Assembly: GCA_001579985.1 (NCBI GenBank)
Contig: LRSR01008533.1
Span: forward strand, 1-64,000
Direction: 5' to 3'
Length of the DNA stretch: 64,000 bases
DNA from: Hypsibius dujardini
Lineage: Eukaryota > Tardigrada > Eutardigrada > Parachela > Hypsibiidae
Below the pieces are notes generated by a model. It worked only from the letters and a program-made list of their open reading frames with translations. It made no database searches and had not been told where the DNA came from. Both the position numbers and the translations under genes were made by a program. How positions within the stretch are numbered: position 1 is the stretch's first letter; each line of letters starts with the position of its first letter. Shown here piece by piece: positions 22,757 through 34,025 of the stretch.

Positions 22757-23347
22757 TTGTGTGCATACCTTAATCTCCCGATCTCAAGGGACACTTTTTT
22801 GCCCTACCAGTTAATTTGATCCACCCGGATCTTTTCTGTTCATCACCGTTTGCTATTGTTCACCTACAATCAATCAATCAACTGATTCAATGTGAGCGTC
22901 AAGAAATTCCGCTTTATCAGTCAATCAATCGCTGCCAAGTTGCTCTTAAATTTCAACCAATCACGACACAGTGAATCCGATTGAACAGTCAACCGATGAC
23001 TGGAGGGGGTGGGGCTTAACTGTCTCTTGAGATCGAGGGAATACGGTACATATATACAAACAAGATTGAAGCTGCTACTTCCTATCGTATAAGTCATTTA
23101 AATTGGCTATGTTACACGCGCTGCTGTACCTGTTCAACGCCTGATACGTAGTTAATGTGAGCATTATTATTACTATTATTACAACACAAAGTATTTTGTA
23201 TATGCACCTTACATATCATGCGAGCCTTTCTTCTGCGCCCGCTTTTCTTTTAGTCAGTACATAAATACAGTTTAGCAGAGCCCCTAAATAGCTCAATCAA
23301 ATTTATTTTAAACAGAAGTATTTCCGTTATAACGAATATTCTAGCAT
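22757..23347. other. Non-coding AT-rich spacer
   Basis: I see no gene. Short TCAATCAATC runs near 22869-22930 recall those near the MITE at 34 kb. Confidence 0.5.
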
Positions 23348-23426
23348 ACAGCTGTGCCGCGGTTACTTTGAGGGTCGCTCATTGAGTTCTGGTGGGCGAC
23401 CCTCAAAGTAATCACGGCACAGCTGT
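23348..23426. repeat. Near-perfect 31-bp hairpin
   Basis: Arms 23348-23378 and 23396-23426 are inverted copies with two mismatches in 31 bp, around a 17-bp loop. Each arm starts ACAGCTGTGCCG and ends in GAGGGTCGC (read outward-in). Confidence 0.9.
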
Positions 23427-23611
23427 AACTGATAATTGGAGGGAAATATGATGACGAGCTAAAAATAACTGCTATAGTTCCATTCACTTTTTCATTCCAG
23501 ACTTTCAAAATTCATAAAAAAAAAATTTCTCGTTGCCTTCTCGCAGTGTCAACTGAAACTAGTACGGCCCTTAAACAAGGATGTAAGCGTCAAGTTGAAG
23601 CGGAAACTTAC

Positions 23612-23830
23612 GTCAAGTCCCAGCAGCACTCCTCGTGCTAGTTCTTTAATGCCCAGAGTGATGTTGACCGGCGTAATGTTTACCGATAAGGATATTAACA
23701 TTTTGTGATGTGTCGGGATGGCAGAATAAATCACATTATCCAGATCCGTTCCATGATCAGTTGAGACCGGGGAAGAAAAGGTCCCGGTCAGAAGTAGCAG
23801 GAGAGCTGTTGAATTGAGAAAATGAGCCAT
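23612..23830 (-). CDS. Isolated first exon, secreted; weak nicotinic-receptor N-terminus resemblance
   Basis: The ATG at 23830 opens a 73-codon exon with a signal peptide (MAHFLNSTALLLLLTGTF), ending at a consensus GTAAGT donor (GAC|GTAAGT). The end of the exon (…TPVNITLGIKELARG…LLGLD) is reminiscent of the first ligand-binding strand of Cys-loop receptors (…PVxVxxGLxxxxxxxLD). This is family knowledge applied to a short match. I could not find the following exons on the minus strand down to 21300, where a MITE and a hairpin lie. It is either a gene with distant exons or an orphan exon. Confidence 0.35.
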
Positions 23831-25214
23831 AACGACATAATATTATAATATTGTAATATTATCAAGCTATGCCTGCAAATCAATACACTCGATTGAAGTT
23901 TATATATGGGGAATGACATTTGGCTTCACGCGGTCCACATATGTCGGAGCTGATGTTCCGTCATGACCTTGAACACATTTGTGACCTTCCTGGAAGTGGA
24001 CTCGAACTCAATCAGAATAAAGGAGGTGTAAGTATGTGATTCGTGGTTTTTGCATTGCCGTCGAGAAACGAGTACTTGGTTGAATCGGCTGAAAATCATG
24101 CTAAACGCGAATTTCCAAGGTCCTGTGAATTTCTACGAAGTACCTGCACGTACTACACATGTGGCAAAAACCTTATGCTAACCGAGTTAGGCCATTTAAC
24201 TCGTACTGGCCACATGCATAGAGCGGATATCTAGGTATTTCGTGTTGTTATCTAAAAATTTCTTCAGTTTATCTAAAATTATATTCCAACCCATACAGGG
24301 TACAGGGTACAGGGTACAGGGTACAGGGTACAGGGTACAGGTTACAGGGTACAGGGTACAGGGTACAGGGTACAGGGTACAGGGTACAGGGTACAGGGTA
24401 CAAGGTACAGGTTACAGGTTACAGGGTACAGGTTACAGGTTACAGGTTACAGGGTACAGGGTACAGGGTATAGGGTACAGGGTACAGGGTATAGGGTACA
24501 GCAGTAATCCACACGGCATATACCGTTACACTACCGTGGGTCTGTGCATCACCCTCATGGTCCATTCCCCCTTGTTATTTATAAAATCACAACGATTCTT
24601 TTCAGTTAAATCCGTAGACCGTTGCTAATTTCCTATTTCAAGTCACTTGCGCTATTTTTGTAGGTCAATCATTACATGGTGTCGCTGTTGTTTACACCGC
24701 TGAGCTTATTTACGAATTAGCATTCCGTTTTATTATCCCCGATCCAAAGATTGAGGAATCGAAACAAACGCTGTAAAATTGATCTGTCCGCACAATGACA
24801 TTCATGCTCTGTCTGACCCCGACGAGGGTAGCTCCTCCCGCAATCGATTACGAAAAGTAATCAGCACGCTGAGAGAGCAGAGCGTAGCATACCTGCGCGC
24901 TCATCGATCGCTCCAGTAACTTAATCCACAATTTTTCACGGCATGCATGGACATTTGTATATGCTCATAAACATTGCCACGATCGATATATTATACATCT
25001 CTCACCTCCGACCGTGCATCATACCGTGTTCGCTCAAGTCCACACACATTCAAATCCGGCATGTACATACACAACCAACCTCTCTGTGTTGCCCTCAAAA
25101 AGCAAACCCTCCGAGAGCATTTCCTAAAATTATGATTCCCCTTTATCCCAGTCAATTCGACGCGGTATAGTTAGATGGGTCCAACTTCTCGGAAGCGAGA
25201 TTTTTCCACCGCAA
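23831..25214. other. Spacer with heptamer minisatellite
   Basis: No gene seen apart from the TACAGGG array at 24296-24502. The promoter and 5' UTR of the laminin-domain gene should lie toward the right end. Confidence 0.5.
24296..24502. repeat. TACAGGG heptamer minisatellite
   Basis: About 29 copies of a 7-bp unit TACAGGG with TACAGGT and TATAGGG variants. The 7-bp period keeps all frames open, giving a spurious GTGYRVQ-type ORF. Confidence 0.95.
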
Positions 25215-28200
25215 ATGACTGCAATCAATCGTCTTCCATCAGGAGGGCCTCTTCTCCTGGTGCTGCTGTTGTTGGGGAGGTTGACCGACTGCCAGGCACA
25301 GGAAGGACTGACGGAGGCAATGTGGAACATCACCAGCGGTTTACGAGTTTTCACTAATCCCCACGACGCCGGTTGCGATGCGAGTCTCCCCGCGAGCTAT
25401 TGCATCCCGAAGTTTGAGAATATCAACCAGATATCCTCCTTGACATGTGCTCGAAGGGAATGCCGACCGGAAAATGCTGACATCAAGACCTTGACCGACG
25501 GCAATGCAAGAGCCGCCTTCGTCAGCAGGGATCTGAAGAATGAGCCCCTCGAATTGATAGCCAACCTTGAGGGAGTTTTTAACGTAGGTCCCCCCCCACG
25601 CTCTTTTCGTTAAAGTAAAATGACATTATAACTTGGGTTCCCCGTTGATTTTCCTTAATTGGAATTAAATTAAATTAAATTAAATTAAATTAAAACTGCA
25701 TTATAACGTAGGTTCCCCGTTGGTTTTCCTTAAGGTTCAGACATGAAAACATTTTTCAGATTTTTCACTTCTTCTTGACGTTTTCCGGCAATCCTCCTGA
25801 CCGCATCGTGATCGACCGAAAACTCGATCCGTCCCAGCAGACGTGGAGCCCTTGGAGGCTGTTTGCGCTAAATTGCTCCACCGCTTTCGGAATACGGCAG
25901 TATCAAGCACCGGGAGTGCTCAGTGAGTCCGGGGACCCCGCTGGTTCCGTCCAGTGCAGCAACCTGCCGTGGTAAGTCTATTGGAAAATAACTATCTAAA
26001 TCCTCTTCCTGGCACTGGCAGAGATAATCTGCAGTATACCTTACTGACCTACAGGAAGATTGAATCGTTTTCCCCGCTGAGCTTCGTCGCGTGGAACATC
26101 CTGCTCGATCGACCGTTGGCGTTCGCTCTCGACCAAACCGACAATCCCCTGTTCGACCAACTGACCAGGGCAGCGTCCGTTCGCATCAGCCTTAGCGGTC
26201 ACCTGATTGAATTGCCGGAATCGAGCACAACGTACGGATACAACAGTTACAGTGTCAACGAAATCAGGATTTTCGGCCGGTAATGATGAAAACTGAAAAT
26301 TGAAAATCAAAGTCACACTCAATTGTTTCAAAATCAGTCCAGCTGACTGGGTTCTCCACGATGAGCCCAATTGACTGGGTTCCCCACAATCAGCCCAGTT
26401 GACTGGGTTCTCCACGATCAGTCCAACTGACTGGGTTCTCCACGATCAGTCCGCTGACTGGGCTTTCCACGATCAGTCCAGTTGGTTGGGTTCTCCACGA
26501 TCAGCCCAGTTGATTGGGTTCTCCACGATCAGTCCGCTGACTGGGTTCTCCACAATCAGCCCAGTTGAATGGGTTCTCCACGATCAGCCCAGTTGATTTG
26601 GTTCTCCACGATCAACTCAGCTGATTGGGTTGTTTCATTTTGTTAGGTGTGCCTCTGGCTTCCATCGCGTCGCCGGGAAATCCAACGGTTGCCAAAGATG
26701 CGATTGTCACCGTTTTGGGTCGATAAACCAAACTTGTAGTACACAAGGTATGCACGCTGTAAATGAGACAGGTTCCCGAAGAGTAGATACTACAGACTGA
26801 ATGGCTGTTAATTTCTTAAGGGTATCCCCAAAAAATGCAATTCTCGATCCTACGTGCACTGCAAATTGATAAGGAAATAATGCACAATTAAATTTAGTGA
26901 TATAAGTGAAATTTAAATCTAAATGTGTATTATTTGTTTGTTTTATTTTCTTAATGCTTTGGTTACATTTATTTCGCAATGATGTCAGGCTATATCAAAA
27001 GAGCACATAATAATCCGTTAAGTCAAGGGTTTAATTTCCTTAGGTCAGATTGCAAATAAATTACTAGTACGGTTTGAGTCAAGTTAAATCATCAGTGTCT
27101 GCGATAAATATTTTGTGAATTTAAATTATGGTGAAGGCTATGCTCACAAACCCGCACAACCTATTGGATTCACTAGTTAAATCATCAATATTTACGACAG
27201 CTGTTTTAAGAATTTACTTATTCAAACTGAATTAATTAAGGTTTGATTTTAAGTTAAATCGTCAAAATTTATGGAAGCTTTCTCATGAATTTAAGCACCT
27301 ACATGTGTTATCCAACTTGCGGTTATTTTATAATCAACCGATGGGGTCATATCTAAATTACCTTTTATTTATGTTTCAATTACATGTTTCGCTTAATTGG
27401 CTGCCGTAGGAATCTGCACGTGCAAGACGCTCTTCACCGGCAGCAAGTGTTCCGACTGCAGCCTCGGCTACTTCAACTCCTCCGCCGGCTGCATCCCGTG
27501 CGACTGCGACGCCCTCGGGACCGGCGGCGACGGTTGTGACGCGGACAGCGGGGTCTGCCGGTGTCGTGCCGGGTTCAGCGGAACGCGCTGCGACAACTGT
27601 CCTCGCGGGTCGTACCTCCTCGGTCGCGTTTGCACACCGTGCGGGTGCAACCTCTCAGGCACCACCGAGGATCGCTGCACCGGATCGGGAGCCTGCTTAT
27701 GTAAGGCCTCCGTGACGGGAGTAAAGTGTGATGTCTGTCGGGACGGCTACACCGATCTCAGCGGAAGCAACCCGTACGGCTGCACGCGTAAGCCCACCCA
27801 GAGTTTATTCTCTGTGAATGGAATGTCACAGGAATGGAATTATGCAATATATATATATATATATTATATGTATTTGTTGATTGACGGTTGTATTACTGCG
27901 GACCTCCTTCGCATTTCTTATAATTGATTATTTTTTCTGCACCTGACAGCTCGATCCGTTCCTGTTTTGCATCTCGCCGCCCCGGAGCAGCCCAATCGTT
28001 CTCTGAACAATCGCGACCTGGTTCAGTTCAACGCTAGCAACAACATAACCGCCGAGATGGAAATGGGGAATAACACCATAAATGCTAGCAGCACTAACAG
28101 CAGTCATAATGCCAGTGATAATGCCAGTTCCACCGTGCTGCCGGGGATGCTTGTCATCCGGCCGTTCGATGCGGTCACGCACTCCTCTTCGGTGGTCGAT

Positions 28201-29379
28201 GGTTCGGTGGTGTACCCGTGGCTGATTGCGATTACCGTCCTGCTCATTATCGCGCTGTTGATTGCGCTTGTACATTTCATTTTTTACCTGCGGCGCCGTT
28301 CCTGGCAGAAGACTTATGTGCCCCGGCAGGTTCCAGAGTTTTTGGCCGTTGATCCAGCGACTAAGGCGAGGAAAAGTGGCACCATTGTGTCTACATCTGT
28401 TCCGGTTTCTGTCTGTCTAAGTGTCTGTGTCTCTACCTGTGCCTTTGTCTGTGGCTCTGTCCGGACTGTGTCTGTATCTGTGTCTGTGCACCTGTGATAT
28501 CTGTTTATGTGTGCCTGTGTATTTATTTGTGCCTGTGCCTGTGTTTGAGTCTGTGTCTGTGTCTGTATCTGTGTCTGGGTATATGTCTTTGTCTGTTTGT
28601 GTGTCTTTGTCTGTATATGTATCTGTGCCTGTGCCTGTGTTTGAGCCTCTGTCTGTGTCTGTATCTGTGTCTGGGTATATGTCTATGTCTGTTTGTGTGT
28701 CTTTGTCTGTGTATGTATCTGTGCCTGTGTTTGGGTTCGGGTCTCTGTCTGTGTCTATCTGTGTGTTTGTGTATGTCTTCTTATCAACAAGTTTTTGGGT
28801 GGCTAACGGAGTACCGTTCCACCGTCTTTAGCATCCGGATTATGCACGGAAACGTCCGGAACGGACTAGCGCCAAGCTCACCGGCTACTTCTACAATCCG
28901 GATTACGCTATCGGCGCGTTGACGCCCGGTCTCCAAGGGAGGAGGGGAACGAACACAAACAGGAACGACGGCGAATATGATGCCGATCCCGGTAATCGAG
29001 ACTTCGACGACGACGACGCAGTCAATAACAATCCCGCTAGTCGAGGTCGGCGGCCGATCGATCTCACCCGTGAACCCGCACCGGTAAGATTCACGCCTAA
29101 TATTTACTCACTAGTAGCATTGCTGTTCTTGGTCGTATCGAGCGGGAGCTTGCCCGTCTGTGGCTTGACAAACGCATACTCTACCTATCCGACTGTTTGT
29201 CTGTAAGCAGCCGTCAATTCGTACTGTTCTAATTCCAATTCCAATTTTGTTTTCAGACGGGACTCATGTCGCTACGGCCACACGGCCAGTCAAATCAAAG
29301 GACAATAAATAATCAGCCACTTTCAACCATTTCCGGCGGCATTGTCAATGAAAATTTTAACCAGTCGGATGAAATCTAA
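25215..29379 (+). CDS. Transmembrane laminin-N / laminin-EGF protein
   Basis: Predicted cell-surface protein of about 698 residues. Exons: 25215-25583, 25760-25971, 26055-26279, 26647-26747, 27410-27787, 27950 to about 28386, 28832-29083, 29257-29379; phases match at all joins. Signal peptide (…LLLVLLLLGRLTDCQA). Residues about 30-270 form a laminin N-terminal domain as in laminins and netrins (…FHFFLTFSGNPPDR…, W..WRLFALNC…). Then come about three to four laminin-EGF repeats (CQRCDCH…, CIPCDCDALGTGG…, CTPCGCNLSGT…), an Asn/Ser-rich glycosylation-prone stalk, a TM helix (WLIAITVLLIIALLIALV) and an acidic cytoplasmic tail. Netrins and laminins lack a TM segment, so this is a membrane-tethered relative, perhaps a guidance or matrix-adhesion receptor. 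The exon 6 end is ambiguous: donors at 28387, 28399 and 28405 all keep phase. Confidence 0.85.
26335..26630. repeat. ~29-bp minisatellite in an intron of the laminin-N gene
   Basis: About ten copies of a unit of the form CAGTTGACTGGGTTCTCCAC followed by GATCAGTC, with 26-31-bp length variants, in the intron 26280-26646. Confidence 0.9.
28405..28790. repeat. TGTCTG / TGTGTCTG tract in an intron of the laminin-N gene
   Basis: Degenerate CTGTGTCTGT repeats organised in higher-order units of roughly 110 bp (two long near-copies at about 28535-28640 and 28645-28750). The CTGT strand is the sense strand. Confidence 0.85.
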
Positions 29380-29528
29380 ATTTTATAAAGAATGAAGGAT
29401 TAAACTGTTCAGTTTTATCAATTGATAAGAAGAAATGTCGCGTTGTACGTAATTAAAAATGTAGAACTACGTACTGTCTCTCTCGAAGCAATCTCCGCCA
29501 ACACGAGACAATCAGTCCAGTTAATGTC

Positions 29529-30663
29529 TTACTTGCTGACTGACCCTCCAGTAAAATACGTGAAAATGTTTCCCACAGTATAAAATTTCTTTTGCTTCTC
29601 CGGCACGTAGTCGTCATAGGCGGCCAAAAAGAAGTTTCCGGCGACAGGCTCGCCCAAGCTATGTTTCTCGGCGAAGGCCTGAACCGTGAATTTTCGTCGA
29701 CCTCTGATTTGAAGACTGCTGGATGGACAACCCTCGGGCGTAATCTTTCCTGGCTGCTTGTACAACAAGAATACATATCGATGATTGCCTGCAAAAATAG
29801 TAAACAAATCTGTGGCCTCTTTATTAGCTTACACGCCTACTGTCTGTTTGTATGCCTGCCTGCTTGTATGCCTGCCTGTTTGTCTGTCTCCCTGCTCGTT
29901 TGCCTGTCTATCTCTCAGTATTTGTGTATGTTATCTATCTCTCTGCCTGTTTGTCTGTAGGTCTGCGTGTCTGTCTACGTGTCTTTCGGACTGCTTGATT
30001 GTCTGTTGGTATTTGTGTTTGTCTGTGTGTCTCTTTGTGTGCCTGTGTGCCTGCCTATCTGCCTGTGTGCCTGTCTGTCTGTTTGTCTGCCTGTCTGTTT
30101 GTCTGCCCGTCTATTGCTTTAAACCCGGAACTTACCAGTATCTTTTAAAGGACCACATTCGACGTAGTCAGCCATGACATCCCCTTGCCCAACTTTGTTT
30201 CCCGGAATATTGACCACCAAAAAGTGTTTCCAGCCAGTGTTTTTAGTACCAGGATTTGCAATTCCTCCGGGAGTGTCCGGGTCTGTGTGATTATCAAATC
30301 CAATGACCCACCCATATGTCTAAGACAGACCAGACGAGGGGATCATTACACCACGATGTCGACGACCAACCTGTCATGCACAGCGTATACAACTCCTTCT
30401 CATCCGCTGTCCAGGTCACTTCCGGCTTATCTTTCACCTGTCTTGGTGTCAATTCGTTGCCCAAACTCGCCTCAACACCCGACGGAAACTTGACCTGGAA
30501 GCATGACATAACAACCTGGCAGTGAGAAACATCACAACCTTGCAGTGAGGAACCTCATAGTTGAAATTAGTCATTGTAGAGACCTTACCTGTAATACTCC
30601 GTCAGGTGCCGTATTCGCGACCAGGGGAATCAGCCCGTGTTCCTTGAACTTACTCTCCGCCAT
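29529..30663 (-). CDS. Phosphatidylethanolamine-binding protein (PEBP/RKIP family)
   Basis: Four exons in transcript order: 30663-30589, 30494-30371, 30282-30136, 29788-29529; 201 residues, a normal PEBP length. Family hallmarks are visible: [12 protein letters not shown], the anion-pocket motif DPDTPGG (family DPDAPxR), [12 protein letters not shown], the GNHRYVF motif and [16 protein letters not shown]. PEBPs are cytosolic proteins that bind phospholipid head groups and, in animals, can regulate Raf/GPCR-kinase signalling or protease activity. No signal peptide is seen. It lies tail-to-tail with the laminin-N gene, 149 bp apart. The last intron (29789-30135) is mostly a CTGT-type repeat. 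The Arg usually closing DPDAPxR is not in that position here. Confidence 0.92.
29838..30115. repeat. CTGT/CCTG tract in a PEBP intron
   Basis: Degenerate TGTCTGTTTGCCTG repeats on the + strand, which is antisense for this gene. Confidence 0.85.
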
Positions 30664-31317
30664 TTTGAGTCCAATTGAGTCTGAAAAATTTAAGGTGATC
30701 TCTGGCGTGTTTGGAACTTGATGGGAAATTACCTGGAAATTAGGAAAACTGAGGTGTTACTGCAGCTCGTACCATCTGTCTGCAATATGCCTCGTCAGAA
30801 CCGCTCAGAAACATACAAATCGATATTTCCCGACAAAATCATGATTTGTCTCTTGAGAGGAGTACACAGTGGGCGTGTGTGCGTGGGTATGTGTGTGATT
30901 GGGTGGGTATGTGTGTGGTTGGGTGGGTGGTGGGTGGTAAGGATTGGAGACAGCTGTGGATGAGGGGAATACTCTCGCGGTCTATCGTCTCGCTGGGAGA
31001 GCATTTTTTTCACAAGGCTGAACTCTCATTGACCATACCACAAACTGTGAGGAATCCTAGGACGGAACAAGAACCAATTTCTATCACGAACTAATTATAG
31101 CCCAACAGAGTGACGACAAAATCAGTAATAGTGCAAAAGCAGTAGTTCAAGAAGCTGGCATAAGACAAACGAAAAATCGCAGTCTCGTACACGAAATAAT
31201 TTGCTCAGGACAACAGCGCCAATTCGGGGAGCAAAAACTGTTAAGTGTCATTAAGCGAACAATAGGACTCAAAATCATGACAGTAAATAGTATCTATACT
31301 CTAGTATCTAGATTCTA
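30664..31317. other. PEBP upstream region and left edge of the tandem array
   Basis: From about 31009 the sequence (CACAAGGCTGAAC…, CATACCACAAACTGTGAGGA…) matches 41550-41740 and 47290-47540, which lie 3' of the other P450 copies. The array therefore starts near 31000. No gene is seen in the remainder. Confidence 0.6.
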
Positions 31318-31947
31318 GGGTAGAATTCATCAGAGTGGTGCAGCGCCCAGACCGGAATGCCCACGACCATGTCCTTTTCCACCAACATTTCCTTTCCCGC
31401 CTGATCATGTAGGATGTAGTTCTCCACGGCCTTGCGCTCCATCCGGAGGACAGGATTGTAGAAGCGCAGCGTTTCAGCAATCACAGCCGACAAATAGTCT
31501 GACTGGCCGAAAACATCATACGGAATATCTGCGTCGCAGCTGATATTGAGCTCCCTCGGTTTGAAGGTTTTCCGCACCAGATCGCGTACTCGCTTCCACG
31601 GACCACCTTACAGGCAGGACAAGAAGTTGGACATGACCGGGTGGGTTGTCTTGACGGACCGACTATTGTAGAACGTGGAATGTCGGACCATGATGTCTTT
31701 CAACAGGATCGGGTTCCCGACGACCAACCTCGGTTTCGCGCCCTTGTAAATGCTAAACATCAAAGCACGTTAGAGTACAGCTTTCATTGGCTTCAAGACT
31801 GGTCTCATTGCTTCTTCTCACTGTTGTGATTTTCTTTTATTAGAAGTGAGGAACCATGTCTTTATCTGTTTGTTGTCTCGTCAGACTGAGTGTCTGTGTG
31901 CCTCGTGCGTGTCTGACTGCCAGCCTGCTGCCTGTTTGTCTGTCTCG

Positions 31948-32004
<57 letters not shown>

Positions 32005-32500
32005 GTTGCCTGCCTACCTGCCGGTCTGGTTTGCCCGTTTGTCTGCCTCTTCCATGCCGCTTCGCTTGTCGATCTCTTGTCTGCCTGTTGCGTGCGCCAT
32101 TTAATTAAATTTTACATCGAAAATGACTGCTGAAGATTGACTTGTACTCATAACCAATAGACATGGCCGAATTTTTTCAGTCGCTCCTCCTCACTGACGT
32201 GGAAGGAGTAGAAGAACTGCTCCAGATACGTCCCAAACAGCGGAAGCGGTCGCGGCCCAGGCACTCCCCGTTCCGCCCAATATCCATGCGTCCGTGTGTG
32301 AGAAAACTGCACAGGAGAAAATCAACTCAAAAATTGCATTGCGAAAATGACGGACCAATACTAGTAAAATAAAAGATGACAGACAAATACTAGTAAAATA
32401 CTAGTGATCTTAAATTGGTCCAGTCTTTGAGTAGGTCATCCAATTTCTAACACAGACGTTTGCCTCATCCTCTTCAAAGACCTTACCAGTACAGACAGAT
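31318..32500 (-). pseudogene. P450 relic A (CYP3-like)
   Basis: Host-gene relic of the P450 at 47643-50801. It holds a 3'-truncated exon 4 (from HHSDEFYP back to ISCDADIPYD) fused directly at about 31548 to the middle of exon 3 (…RKTFKPREL), so an internal block including the I-helix was deleted. The 5' part of exon 3 runs to about 31750, exon 2 lies at about 32162-32310, and only the last bases of exon 1 remain near 32490. Exon 5 with the haem-binding cysteine is missing. The intron between exons 2 and 3 carries a CTGT tract (about 31930-32000). It cannot encode a working enzyme. Confidence 0.85.
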
Positions 32501-32969
32501 GACGAAGCCTACGAAAAAACAGCATGAAATAAAAATGACTCACTTTTCTGATGTCGAACTGTCGATTTCTGATGAAACCTAGTAAACATGTTTAGTTACG
32601 CGGGTGTTTCTATTTTGTTGTTCGTTTGTTTTTTGTTATTCTGGTTTTTGCCGCTATACATGATGTTGAACATTTGAACTTCACCCTTGAGCGGCTAAGC
32701 AGGCGCCGGGCCAGTACAGCGTTAGACCACTTACCTTGCAAATCTTGGCACAGTGGAAAATATTATCCGTCCGTAATCGTTTTTGTATACAAACATACCG
32801 AAAACAAGTTACAAACACTCGTCAAATCAACCAAAATAAAGTTACGGTATTTTCCTGGTCACAACCACTAGACCAGTTTGGTATTTAAAGCCCGAAAACG
32901 CGATGTGATTCTCGTATTAGTTCCGATTCATACATTTATCTTACAATAATCGAATCCAATAGATCTAAA

Positions 32970-33340
32970 ATGGCAACTTCCCGCGCCGTAACTTTTACTT
33001 GCATGATGGTTCTTTTCTTTGTGGCCAATGTAGTGTATAGTGCGCCCTCTGGAACAGGGTGTGGTCCAGGTCGCTCCGTCAGTGGTGGAGCCGGGGACAA
33101 CATGGACGCGAAAGTGCAGGGATGTCCAAACAAGCAGAGCTGGGAAGCTTGCTGCGCCGCTTGTGGTAGCGCGCTACAGTCATCAAACTCCATGAAATCC
33201 GTACGTGTGGTGTCTCTTGATCATGTTCTCATTCATAATAAATGTCTTCTTTTCTGTAGGGTTGGCATTGTGAGAAGGACGCCTTTTCGACCGGAATATG
33301 GCTAAAGGGATGTCAGAAGACGAAAACTTGTGGAATTTGA
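32970..33340 (+). CDS. Eight-cysteine secreted peptide, copy A
   Basis: Two exons, 32970-33200 and 33260-33340, joined in phase 0 across a 59-bp intron; 103 residues. Signal peptide MATSRAVTFTCMMVLFFVAN, then a mature part starting near APSGTGCGPG. The mature cysteines are spaced GTGC, QGC, EACCAAC, WHC, KGC, KTC, eight in all, consistent with four disulfides. I recognise no family. The STGIWLKGC segment faintly recalls macin antimicrobial peptides, but the overall spacing differs. Two near-identical copies lie at 39587 and 45357. The P450 on the opposite strand is a divergent neighbour in each unit. Confidence 0.8.
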
Positions 33341-34025
33341 TGCTCCAGATTTCGCGGCGATGTACATAACACTTTTCTTGGAACAACTAGTCCTAGTTCA
33401 ATATTCTCTCATTTTTCGAGATAAATCATACTGAAGATCCAGATTTTTTACCGACTCAAAATGGGAGGACTTGAACCGGAGCCTTCTGGTACTAAGTATT
33501 AGTAAAATACATTGTTATTGTTTCTATGGATTTACGGTACAGTAATGTTATTTTATCGTGTAATTAAATTGTACCGCGTGAGCAAAAGTAAAGTATCGAG
33601 TTAAATAAACTGGCAGAGTACCGGCACAGAACTAGTACTGTACCTACCGGTTCCCTTGCACACGAACCAAACCGTGCCTGACAACAACACAAACGTCCAA
33701 CCGAATCAGTCAGGCTCAAACTGACGGACCGGATCGGATCGGATTCAGAAATGGCGGAGTGGATGGTTTTGATTCGCGTGCCAGCGAATCAAGGCAACAG
33801 AGATGTGCTGGCGGCGAGTTTCCCAGTACTATTAGTTCGAACCTGGACCGGGTGGTACCTGAGATGGCGTACCGATACTACAGTACTCGATAGCGCTCCG
33901 AAAGTGAGAAACATCGAGACATCGCAACTACTTTTTATGCAGAAATCCCCTACTTGCATTACAGGACACTTTAGCCGCTGAATAGCTCTGATTACCGGGC
34001 ACTAATTCTATCAATTCCTTGTCTA
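33341..34025. other. Array spacer A
   Basis: Unit spacer between peptide and Spätzle-exon relic, also seen at about 39958-40620 and 50890-51420 (blocks GACTCAAAATGGGAGGACTT and CCGTGCCTGA…ACACAAAC). No gene. Confidence 0.6.

Noticed and set aside
24242-24628. 128-residue GTGYRVQ-repeat open frame
   Set aside because: A product of the 7-bp TACAGGG minisatellite; a unit not divisible by three keeps all frames open.
31138-31260. Possible transposase fragment (KxAIAVVQEAGIRQTKNRGLVHEI-like reading) in the P450 3' flank
   Set aside because: Short, not extended by neighbouring sequence, and its reading is inconsistent among the three copies.
32970-33340. Calling the eight-Cys peptide a macin
   Set aside because: Only a short TG-x-W…C resemblance; cysteine number and spacing do not fit the family as I know it.
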